A program made the position numbers and the translations under genes. Below the pieces are notes generated by a model. That model was not told the origin of the DNA. It did not search any database and saw nothing but the letters and a program-made list of their open reading frames with translations. Positions 30,876 to 39,077 of a stretch of DNA of 64,000 nucleotides are shown one piece after another (position 1 is the stretch's first letter; every line of letters starts with the position of its first letter). The stretch is from Nocardia vinacea (GTDB taxonomy: Bacteria; Actinomycetota; Actinomycetes; Mycobacteriales; Mycobacteriaceae). Where the stretch lies: the NCBI RefSeq assembly GCF_035920345.1, contig NZ_CP109149.1:4216001-4280000 (forward strand), in the 5' to 3' direction.

Positions 30876-31187
30876 TTATGCCTTGATCGAGCCGAACCGG
30901 TTTCCCTGGATGATATCGATCTGGTTCATCGTTCCGCCGCTGTTCATATGCTCGGACATTTTGGCGTTCAGCGCCTTGACCTGGCCGTCGTAGGCGGTGA
31001 TCTTGCTGTCGAAGACGCTCATGATCCCCTGGTATCCCTCTGCGGCAGAACCCTGGAATTCCTGCATGAGCAAATTGTAGAGAGCGCGCAGATTATCCGA
31101 GTTCGTCTGCATCGAAGCGACAAGGGATCCGATACTGCCAGTGGCCGCCTCTGCGGCGCCGTAATTGAAGTGGATAGGTCCGGTCAT
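30876..31187 (-). CDS. EsxA (ESAT-6)-like WXG100 protein with FxG turn
   Basis: A 103-residue helical hairpin of the ESAT-6 class, expected to dimerise with the next protein and be exported. The turn motif reads F-Q-G (in MQEFQGSAAEGYQG) where the family has W-x-G; the downstream EGYQG matches ESAT-6. No C-terminal YxxxD/E signal is seen. AGAAGGG lies nine bases before the ATG. Confidence 0.9.
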   Translation of the reverse strand: MTGPIHFNYGAAEAATGSIGSLVASMQTNSDNLRALYNLLMQEFQGSAAEGYQGIMSVFDSKITAYDGQVKALNAKMSEHMNSGGTMNQIDIIQGNRFGSIKA

Positions 31188-31224
31188 TGTAATAGCCCTT
31201 CTTTCTTGAGCCTAGTTTATTTAC

Positions 31225-31638
31225 TCAGTGCCAAGTGTTGAAATCGACCTTCGATGATCCGGCGTTATAAGCCGCCTGACCTGTGGCGCCCAGGAAGCTG
31301 TGGTCGCCCCCCGCAGTCACGAGGCCGTCGGCGTTGCCGCTGTGGCTGACCTGTGACGCCGCGTCCAAGTCACTGGCATCGATCTTGACATGGGCATCGG
31401 TCAACGCGTCGATGATCTCTTGCAGCGTGCCACCCAGAGATTTCCCCGCGTTGTACGCGTTGGACAGCGCCGTCTGAGCCGCCCGACCGGTGGCACTGGT
31501 GGGCGGTACTGCCGCGGCCAGCTCGTCCTGGGCACTCCACATCCCGCTCAGGTTCTTCTCGAGTTCACGGAGGCAGGCATCCGAGTTGGCTGCTCCTGTC
31601 TTCAACTTCTCGGGGTCGACGTGTGTGAATTGAGCCAT
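31225..31638 (-). CDS. EsxB (CFP-10)-like WXG100 protein, atypical
   Basis: At 137 residues it is longer than the usual 100. Helix one holds ACLRELEKNLSGMWSAQDEL, the turn reads PPTSATGRAAQ with no Trp, and helix two ends near DLDAA; a Gly/Ser/Asn-rich tail of about 40 residues follows. The standard WXG and the C-terminal YxxxD/E export signal are both absent. Position between PPE and esxA, a GGAGAGG site, and length identify it as the EsxB partner. Confidence 0.85.
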   Translation of the reverse strand: MAQFTHVDPEKLKTGAANSDACLRELEKNLSGMWSAQDELAAAVPPTSATGRAAQTALSNAYNAGKSLGGTLQEIIDALTDAHVKIDASDLDAASQVSHSGNADGLVTAGGDHSFLGATGQAAYNAGSSKVDFNTWH

Positions 31639-31678
31639 TGTTGTTCCTCTCCATCAACTGGAATTCGACCTCGGTGAT

Positions 31679-33001
31679 TTACCTCGGAAGAACTGGGGTA
31701 TTAATATCCGCATCGTCGTCGGATCGCTCGATGACTCCGACCAGAACTTCCTGATCGGTATCCGATTCCTCCGGACGATCGGTGTACTCGATGACACCGA
31801 CCACCGGAGGCTTCTCCAGAACCGGCACTTCGAACTGCTCGCCCGGCACGAAGACCTTTTCCGACTTGCGTTCCTCGTCGCGACGACGCCGCCGCATCCG
31901 AGCGCTCGCCGCGACCACTCGCCGCGGTGGGCCGCCACGGGTCGCGGGTCCGGCCGAAGCCGGATTCGAGGTGGGTCCGAAGCTCGCACCGGGGGCGCGC
32001 AGCCAGCTCGACGGCATGCGAAATCCGGTCGAGGCACCCGGCATCGAACCGAGCCCACCGCTCATCATGTTGATGGCGACGAGACTGCCGATCCCACCGT
32101 TCAAGCCAGCCAATGTCGTCGAGTTCTGCGATGCGCCGTACAACCACTCATCCCCCACACCGGAGTCGACGCCGTTCACGCCCGAATCACCGGACAGCGA
32201 ACTGGGATCCACCTCGGGTGCCAACTGCTGCGGATCGGTGGTCGCGTTCGTCGGATCAGTGGGCTGAGTGGTGTCGGTGGGCTGAGTGGTGTCGGTGGGC
32301 CGAGTGGTATCGGTGGTGTCGGTGGACCCGGTGTCACCAGTGCTGTCCGAACTGGTTTGAGTCGTGGTGGTTTGGGTTGTCCCGGTATGAGTGTCGGTCG
32401 GGCCGTTGAATGTCGAGTCGTCAAAGGTGGAATAGTCCATCGACCGGCCCGGATCATCGCCGCCGGTCACGATCGGCGGCGCCATAACCGGTGGCGGCAG
32501 CGCGGCCAGTACGGGCAGGAGTGCGCCGGCATAGCCCGCCATCACACCGAGCGCGGCCCCCCTGACCATCAGCAATTCGGCCTCGGCCTCGAGCAACGCC
32601 AGCCCGGCACCGATTCCAGTGGCGGGGGCCAGCGCTTCCTGCGCCCGAACTTTGGCGCACCATGTGGCGACAGCCTGCATGGCACCTTGGGCCTGGTTGA
32701 AAATGGTGGCTGCGGCATTCGCGAGCTCAGCGGTCTGCCGCGCCACCATGGCCTGCTCACGCATCCAATTCGCATGGTTATGGAACGCGGCCTGCGCTTG
32801 ATCGGACGACAATCCGGTCCACGGTCCTCCGCCCATCTGAGTCATGGAGCCGTCGGTATTGGCCGCAGCCGCATCCAATTGTGTGGCTATTCCCTCATAA
32901 GTGAGTGCCGTCAACCGCGTCGTCGCGGCTCCGTCACCCAAGAGCAACGGGTAGATTATTGCTTCCGGCGCCAATGCACCGAATACCACTTGAAGCGGCA
33001 T
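31679..33001 (-). CDS. PPE-family protein
   Basis: The N-terminal 170 residues are a PPE helical domain: VVFGALAPEA in place of the usual PPE motif, then GPWTGLSSDQAQAAF with the WxG element. The tail is Thr/Asp-rich (TDTTQPTD repeats, near residues 200-260), then ends in an Arg-rich and acidic segment. PPE proteins pair with PE proteins and need EspG and ESX for export. The upstream PE gene is 30 bases away. Confidence 0.88.
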   Translation of the reverse strand: MPLQVVFGALAPEAIIYPLLLGDGAATTRLTALTYEGIATQLDAAAANTDGSMTQMGGGPWTGLSSDQAQAAFHNHANWMREQAMVARQTAELANAAATIFNQAQGAMQAVATWCAKVRAQEALAPATGIGAGLALLEAEAELLMVRGAALGVMAGYAGALLPVLAALPPPVMAPPIVTGGDDPGRSMDYSTFDDSTFNGPTDTHTGTTQTTTTQTSSDSTGDTGSTDTTDTTRPTDTTQPTDTTQPTDPTNATTDPQQLAPEVDPSSLSGDSGVNGVDSGVGDEWLYGASQNSTTLAGLNGGIGSLVAINMMSGGLGSMPGASTGFRMPSSWLRAPGASFGPTSNPASAGPATRGGPPRRVVAASARMRRRRRDEERKSEKVFVPGEQFEVPVLEKPPVVGVIEYTDRPEESDTDQEVLVGVIERSDDDADINTPVLPR

Positions 33002-33031
33002 GTCATCAGCCTTTGCTCGGGCTGTCCCCGA

Positions 33032-33349
33032 CTACTTTTCGAATACCGTGCCCCTGCTGAGAACTTGCCCACCATCGTGCACATCGGTAGTGGTGTAGCT
33101 GAAATCCACCTGGGGCAGCGCGGCCGCCCCATCAACTCCTTGCACTACACCGTTCGCAGTGGTGGGGAAGAACGCCACCGCATGCTTGCCGAAGGCCGCG
33201 GGAATGAGTTTGCTGACATCGTCGAGACCCGGCGGCACCGGGACAGACTCGGGGGCAGCCGAACTGAGCATCGCCATCAGATCCTCCGCGCTGATACCGA
33301 GTCGTGCGGCTATGACCGGGAGTTCCCCCGGAAGAAGATCGAGGTTCAT
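33032..33349 (-). CDS. PE-family protein
   Basis: At 105 residues this is the PE partner of the PPE protein. ELPVIAARLGISAEDLM forms the first helix, VPVPPGLDDVSKLI the turn, and the second helix runs through AVAFFPTTANGVVQGVDGAA. It ends with YTTTD, a clear YxxxD secretion signal just past helix two, which should target the whole heterodimer. GGAG lies six bases before the ATG. It opens the long operon that runs to the HTH gene. Confidence 0.85.
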   Translation of the reverse strand: MNLDLLPGELPVIAARLGISAEDLMAMLSSAAPESVPVPPGLDDVSKLIPAAFGKHAVAFFPTTANGVVQGVDGAAALPQVDFSYTTTDVHDGGQVLSRGTVFEK

Positions 33350-33427
33350 GACAGTCTCCTAACGACTGGTGCCAGTTGCCGACAAGTGGCACATCAAGAA
33401 CGTTCCGTCATAGAGAACGCTATGCCA

Positions 33428-33443
33428 TTCCCATCTATGGGAA
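33428..33443. promoter_or_regulatory. TTCCC-N6-GGGAA box 3 (PE-PPE-esx operon)
   Basis: TTCCCATCTATGGGAA is the centre of a perfect 16-2-16 dyad at 33419-33452, the longest in the window. It lies 78 bases before the PE gene and 53 bases past the eccC stop, so it may combine operator and eccC terminator roles. Confidence 0.65.
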
Positions 33444-33505
33444 TGGCATAGCGATCGAAACTCCGGAAGAGCTATACCCACTGGCGATCTCGGACAAACC
33501 ACCAC

Positions 33506-36500
33506 CTACTCCTCTGGCGGCACCCAAGCGGACTGTACGAGATCCTTGCGGGAGTGCAGCGGCTCGACAAAGATGCCGCGACCGACCGGCTGCTTCATCG
33601 GCTTCACATCCCCGATGAGAATGCCGTCCAGTTTCGAGCCGTCCATGATGAGACCCGACGAGTTGAGGTTCTTGATCTGACCGAGCACGTTGTCGTACAT
33701 CGCGGTATCGGCCTGAGCGATATTACGCGCGACGATGACATGCAAACCGGTGTCGCGACCGTCGATGATGATGTCCTTCAACGGTTCCAGAGGATTGCGC
33801 AGACCACGCTGGGCGACCATGTGATAGTCGTCGATCACCACAAAGATCTCTGGACCGCTCCACCACGAGCGCTCCTTGAGCTGCTGGGAGGTGACCCCGT
33901 CCGGCGGCCGGCGGCTGCGCATCTTTTCCGCGAACGCCGGCAGTCCGTCGAGCAGGTCGCGCTCGCTGGTCAGGAAGCCGATCGACTGCTCGTCCGGGAT
34001 GGCGTCCATATGCTGGCGGCGGTAATCGATTAGCAGTACCCGAGCCTGATCCTTGGTGAACTGCCTGCGGATCGACGCGAGCAGCGCGGCAAGCACCGTC
34101 GACTTGCCCGAGCCGGATGACCCCAAGACGACGAAGTGCGTCGAAACTCCGAAATCGACTGCGGCGGGGTGCAAATCGGATTCGCGAATGCCGAACGGCA
34201 CCACCAGTCGCTGGGCCGGGCTCGCCGGGCCCGGACGGCCTGCGAGGATTTCGTCCAAGGTGATCTGGGCGGGCAGCAGCTTCACCTCCGGCGCCCGGCG
34301 GCCCTGGTAGGTCTGGTGCAGCTGCTCGATCGCGGCCGCCATACCCGAGCCCGCCGAGTCCGCCGCACCAATGCCGTCGATGCGCGGCAGTGCGGTCAGC
34401 ATGTGCAGCGCGTCGTTGGAGATACAGCGACCGGGGCGATCCGGCGGGATCGCGGCGACGACATTGCGGTGCCCCATGAACACCGTGTCGGTCAAGTCGC
34501 CCAGGCGCATCTCCAGCCGGGTCTGCAACAGATCCTTGATGGCCGGACGGATCGCCGCCCACCTGGAGCTGCTGACGACCAAATGAATTCCGTAGTTCAA
34601 ACCCTGCAGCGCGATCGACTCCATCACCGGCAGGTACTCGTCGAAATACGGTCCGGTGACGGCGAATCCGACATCCCAGCCATCGACGACCAGGAAGACA
34701 TCGCCATGCTCGTCACCCCGCGCGGTGAGTTCCGCCGACTCCAGAGGCAGGCTGCGGCGGCGGCGGAACTCACGCATGGAATCGATGCCGAGTTCAGCGA
34801 ACAGCGCCTGCCGACTCGCGATGAGATTGGTGATCAGAGCGAAGGTTCGGCGGATCCGGTCACCGTCTCGGCCCGGGGCGACCGAGCCGACATGCGGCAC
34901 ATTGCGCACACTCGGCAGGCCACCGGAAAAGTCGAGGCAGTAGAACTGCACCTGTTCCGGGGTGTGGGTCAGTGCGGCGGCCATGATCAACGTCTGCAAG
35001 GCGGTCGACTTACCGGACTGTGGACCACCGACGACGGCCACATGCCCCCCGGCCGCGGACAGATCGACAGACCACACGTCCTGGCGTTGCTGGCGCGGCT
35101 TGTCCACGATCGCCAGTGGCAGCTGCAGTGCGCCCGCTGTGACAGCGGGAAGCAGCTTGTCCAGAGTCGGTGGCACGGTCAGCGGCGGCAGCCACATCTT
35201 GTGCGCCGGCGTACCGAATCCGCCCAGCTGTTGCAGCACCGTCTCCATCACGGTCACCGGCTCACCGTCCGGCGCTTCCGGTTGCTGCACAACAGGTTCG
35301 GGCTCGACGGCCGCGGGCCGCACATCGATGACGTGCGCCGTGGTGAAATGCTGTGGTGGCCGATAGCCACCGCCGGGTCGCCTGGCCCGTTGGGCGCTGG
35401 ACGCCGATGCCTGCGCGGGCGCGACATACGGTGAGCCGACATAGGCGGCCTGGAATCGCTGCAGATCACCCGAGCCGACTCGCAGATAGCCCGAACCCGG
35501 CTTCTTCGGCAGGTGATACGCGTCGGCGGTGCCGATGGCGTCGCGGGAATCAGCGGTCTGATTGGTGCGCAACGCGATTCGGTACGACAGGTGCGCTTCC
35601 AGCTCACCCATCCGGTTGGCGGGCACCTTCTGGGAGGCCAGCAGCAGGTGGATGCGCAGCGAGCGCCCCAACCGACCGATCGCGACGAACAGTTTGGAGA
35701 AGTTCGGATGCTGCTCGAGCAGTTCGGCGAACTCGTCGAGGATGATCAACAGCGTTGGCAGCGGGGCGAGTTGCGCGCCCTGTTCACGGGCCCGCTCGTA
35801 GTCGGCGACGCTGGCGAAGTTGCCCGCATCGCGCAGCATCCTTTGCCGCCTGCCCATTTCGCCGTTGATCACGTCTTCCATACGAGTGACGAGATCGGCC
35901 TCCTCCTCCATATTGGTGACCACGGCCGTCACATGGTGCAGCCGGTCGAACCCCAGGAAGGTCGCACCACCCTTGAAGTCGACCAGCAGCAGGTTCAGCG
36001 CATCCGGGGTATGCGTCGCCACCGCCGAAAGCACAAGGGTGCGAAGGAATTCCGACTTTCCGGAACCGGTGGCGCCGATGCACATGCCATGCGGGCCCAT
36101 GCCCTCCTCGGCCGATTCCTTGATATCGAGATAGACCACGCCACCGGCCGGATCGTGGCCGAAGGGAACGTTCAGCCGGGATCGGTCCGCGTCACGTCGG
36201 TGCGGCCACTGCTGCTCGACCCGGATCGCCCCCGGATCGACAATGCCGACCAGATCCTCCCACGACGTGCCGCCGCTGGCCTGATCCGCGACCACGGCCT
36301 CGACCACGGTGGACAACCGGTACGGGGAGATGTTGCGGGCCAATGACTTCGCCGTCGCCACCGACATCGCGTCGGCGGCTCCGACTCGCCGCAGCCCACG
36401 CACGGTCACCTCGTGCAGCGCTCGATCGGGCCCCACCGTGAACTTCAGCGCCCGTGGCAAGGTCTGCTCGGCCCGCCCCAGCCGCAACCAGGTGCAGCCA

Positions 36501-37516
36501 TCGACACCGGAAATATCCCGATCGGTGGCCGGACTGGTGTCATCGACGATCAGCAGATAATGCTTACGATCCAGCGTCGGTTCGGAATTCGCGGAGAACG
36601 GACCACGATTCAGTCCGGCAAGTGCCTTGGCACGCAACTCCGAAACGCTGCGGTACACCATCCGGCTCGACCCGATCGCATCCGTATCACTCGGATGTTG
36701 GGTGTGCGGCAGCCATTTCAGCCATGACCACTCCGGTGCGTCCGGATTCGACAGCACCGCCGCGACCGCGACCTGATCCGGGCCATGCAGCACGACGACC
36801 TCGGCAACCATCGCCCGCGCCAGCGCGGCCACGGCATCGGGATCGCCGTCGACACCGATCTGCGGCGCCGAAAGCAGATTGATCGCGACCGGCATACCCC
36901 CGACAGTCGAATACGCCTTCGCGAATCGAGTCACCTCGACGACGCCGACCGGATCCAGATCGGACGTCGGCGCGGCCTCGGGCACGATGACCCGGACCTG
37001 GTTGGCGATCCGGCCCCGCCCGATCCGCACCCGCAGGAACTGCGGACTGGCGACCTGGACTTCCCACATGCGCTTACCGCCGATCAACGCGGCGATCTCG
37101 GCCGGACCCGGATGGGTGTAGCGCAGGTAGGTATGCAGTTCGGACTCCGCGGCGTGCACGGTTTTGCGGTTATCGGTAATGCTGCGCAGATAGTCCTTGC
37201 GTTCTTCGTTCAGACTCGCAGCGCCCCCGCTACCGCCACCGGAGAGCGCGCCGCCCATCATCCCGCCCATGGAAACCAGCATCATGATCGGGAACATCAG
37301 CATCATCGGGTTCAGCTGCCCGCCGCCGCGGAACATCATCACCATCATCCCGGCCATGGCCGCAACCATGACCACCGGCATGATCATCTTCAGCCGCGAC
37401 GGCGGCACCGGTTTGGGCAGTTCGGTCGGCGGCTGCAGCCGCAATTCGGTTACCGCGGGGGCCTTGGGCCCACGCACCATCCGAGCGGGCCGCACGAACC
37501 GGCGGGTAGCCGTCAC
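33506..37516 (-). CDS. eccC: ESX motor ATPase EccC (single chain)
   Basis: EccC is the FtsK/SpoIIIE-type ATPase that drives substrates through the ESX channel. Its N-terminus has two membrane helices around residues 45-85, a DUF-like neck, and three ATPase domains with Walker A GATGSGKSEFLR near 484, GGPQSGKSTALQ near 835 and GSSGSGKSTVLA near 1139. All three are intact, and the protein is one chain as in ESX-3 and ESX-5, not split as in ESX-1. GGGAGG precedes the GTG, which overlaps the eccB stop. Confidence 0.96.
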   Translation of the reverse strand: MTATRRFVRPARMVRGPKAPAVTELRLQPPTELPKPVPPSRLKMIMPVVMVAAMAGMMVMMFRGGGQLNPMMLMFPIMMLVSMGGMMGGALSGGGSGGAASLNEERKDYLRSITDNRKTVHAAESELHTYLRYTHPGPAEIAALIGGKRMWEVQVASPQFLRVRIGRGRIANQVRVIVPEAAPTSDLDPVGVVEVTRFAKAYSTVGGMPVAINLLSAPQIGVDGDPDAVAALARAMVAEVVVLHGPDQVAVAAVLSNPDAPEWSWLKWLPHTQHPSDTDAIGSSRMVYRSVSELRAKALAGLNRGPFSANSEPTLDRKHYLLIVDDTSPATDRDISGVDGCTWLRLGRAEQTLPRALKFTVGPDRALHEVTVRGLRRVGAADAMSVATAKSLARNISPYRLSTVVEAVVADQASGGTSWEDLVGIVDPGAIRVEQQWPHRRDADRSRLNVPFGHDPAGGVVYLDIKESAEEGMGPHGMCIGATGSGKSEFLRTLVLSAVATHTPDALNLLLVDFKGGATFLGFDRLHHVTAVVTNMEEEADLVTRMEDVINGEMGRRQRMLRDAGNFASVADYERAREQGAQLAPLPTLLIILDEFAELLEQHPNFSKLFVAIGRLGRSLRIHLLLASQKVPANRMGELEAHLSYRIALRTNQTADSRDAIGTADAYHLPKKPGSGYLRVGSGDLQRFQAAYVGSPYVAPAQASASSAQRARRPGGGYRPPQHFTTAHVIDVRPAAVEPEPVVQQPEAPDGEPVTVMETVLQQLGGFGTPAHKMWLPPLTVPPTLDKLLPAVTAGALQLPLAIVDKPRQQRQDVWSVDLSAAGGHVAVVGGPQSGKSTALQTLIMAAALTHTPEQVQFYCLDFSGGLPSVRNVPHVGSVAPGRDGDRIRRTFALITNLIASRQALFAELGIDSMREFRRRRSLPLESAELTARGDEHGDVFLVVDGWDVGFAVTGPYFDEYLPVMESIALQGLNYGIHLVVSSSRWAAIRPAIKDLLQTRLEMRLGDLTDTVFMGHRNVVAAIPPDRPGRCISNDALHMLTALPRIDGIGAADSAGSGMAAAIEQLHQTYQGRRAPEVKLLPAQITLDEILAGRPGPASPAQRLVVPFGIRESDLHPAAVDFGVSTHFVVLGSSGSGKSTVLAALLASIRRQFTKDQARVLLIDYRRQHMDAIPDEQSIGFLTSERDLLDGLPAFAEKMRSRRPPDGVTSQQLKERSWWSGPEIFVVIDDYHMVAQRGLRNPLEPLKDIIIDGRDTGLHVIVARNIAQADTAMYDNVLGQIKNLNSSGLIMDGSKLDGILIGDVKPMKQPVGRGIFVEPLHSRKDLVQSAWVPPEE

Positions 37517-39072
37517 GAAGTACCTCCCGGAAGTCCTCTGACAGCCTTATTCGTCGGGATGCCGTCGTGCTGGATCTTGGCGTCCTTCTGCGACAGGGTG
37601 GGGCCGACCGCGAACAGCGACACGATGGACCATGGAGCGGGCACCGGAGTCCGCAGGCCGAGCGAGGTCAAGGTCGAATCCGGGGTGGAGTTGGACTCGA
37701 CCACGGCGTCGATGCCGTAGCGAACGCCGCTGTCGGAGATCCAGAACAGCGACTCCCGCCGCGGCGATCCGGATTCCGCGCCGGTCACCTGGACGAAGCG
37801 TCCGGTGGTGCGCGGCAGATATGCGGCGTCGGCGGTGGTACCGCGCGATCCGGTCGCCGTCACCAGGCCGACGGTTCGGTTCTGTTCGTCCACCTTCAAC
37901 GGTAATTGCCGTCCCACGAGCAACTCGGTCGCGGCATTCGGATCCGTGCCCGCGCGCGACCAGTGATAACAGGTCACCCCCAGGCGCATCGGATCGATGA
38001 CATGCACCGGTCGAGTCGGGTAGCTGGCGGTCCCCGGCCACGCACCGGGCCGCAGATTCGCCGCGATGACATCCGGGCCGACGGTCCGCGTCGTTACCGA
38101 ACCGTGCGAATTGGCGTTGCGGATGATCGATGCGAGTACCGAATTGATCTGCACCACACCGGATTCCGAGGCCAGATAATAGAATGCGCCACGATCGGGC
38201 GCCGATACCGTGAGCACCGTACCGACCGGCACGCTCAGACCCGAGGAGAATGTCACGGTGCTGCCCGCACCGGGCACGTCGGGCACGCGCAGCGGCGGCA
38301 CCTCGGGGATGGCCGAGATGAAACCCTTGGAGGCCGAGACCACGGTCGAGGTCGGGTCGATGCCCAAAGCCAGGATCACCGCAGAATTACTCATATCTAT
38401 GGCCGCCCGGACAATGCCCTGCTGCTCGTCGGAGTACACGAGCCAGGTGGTGCTGTCATCGCGCAGCAGTCGCGCCTCATCGGGGCCCAGCCCGCGGACC
38501 GCATCGCCGTCGACGGTCAGCGGACCGCTGATCGCGGTCGTCACCACCGGCGACAACGCGACCGTCGGCAATCCGGTCTGCGGATTGACCGGTGCCGCCG
38601 CCCCGACCTTCGCGGTATCACACACCGTCCATGAGGAATTCCGGTCGCCGTTGTCCGCGATCACCCCGGGTGCGCCCGGAATACCGACCCATGGCCCGCG
38701 CGGATACTTGGCCAACTCGTCACGCGAGACCGGCACCGGATTGTCCGACGAACCGGCGATGAGTCGCGCCGAGGTCAGATTCAGCGCCGGATGCATGCGA
38801 CCGCCGACGCGCACATACAGCGCGCCGGTGTCCTTCTCCGCGACGATCTTCGAGTCGCCGACCTTCTTCGCCGGTTTGAAGAATCCGAGCATCGCCGCAC
38901 CGGCGATCACCACGCAGGCCAACGCGATACCGATCGACAGTGCGGTGGAGCGACCGCGCTGCGGATCGTCGATCATCGAGGCGTCCCGACGGACCAGCGC
39001 ATGCTCGATCCGGCGCAGCAGAAACCGCCAGCCCGATATCTGGTGCTTGGTCACCACCCGGAAGCGCGCCAT
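37513..39072 (-). CDS. eccB: ESX core membrane component EccB
   Basis: EccB has one membrane helix and a large periplasmic domain and helps the ESX complex dimerise. Here QISGWRFLLRRIEHALVRRD opens the protein, the membrane helix is near residue 50 (GIALACVVIAGAAMLGFF), and the periplasmic domain holds two Cys (TVCDT and VTCYHW) expected to form the conserved disulfide. Length is 519 residues. It starts 5 bases after eccA and overlaps eccC. Confidence 0.95.
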   Translation of the reverse strand: MARFRVVTKHQISGWRFLLRRIEHALVRRDASMIDDPQRGRSTALSIGIALACVVIAGAAMLGFFKPAKKVGDSKIVAEKDTGALYVRVGGRMHPALNLTSARLIAGSSDNPVPVSRDELAKYPRGPWVGIPGAPGVIADNGDRNSSWTVCDTAKVGAAAPVNPQTGLPTVALSPVVTTAISGPLTVDGDAVRGLGPDEARLLRDDSTTWLVYSDEQQGIVRAAIDMSNSAVILALGIDPTSTVVSASKGFISAIPEVPPLRVPDVPGAGSTVTFSSGLSVPVGTVLTVSAPDRGAFYYLASESGVVQINSVLASIIRNANSHGSVTTRTVGPDVIAANLRPGAWPGTASYPTRPVHVIDPMRLGVTCYHWSRAGTDPNAATELLVGRQLPLKVDEQNRTVGLVTATGSRGTTADAAYLPRTTGRFVQVTGAESGSPRRESLFWISDSGVRYGIDAVVESNSTPDSTLTSLGLRTPVPAPWSIVSLFAVGPTLSQKDAKIQHDGIPTNKAVRGLPGGTS

Positions 39073-39077
39073 GCGAA

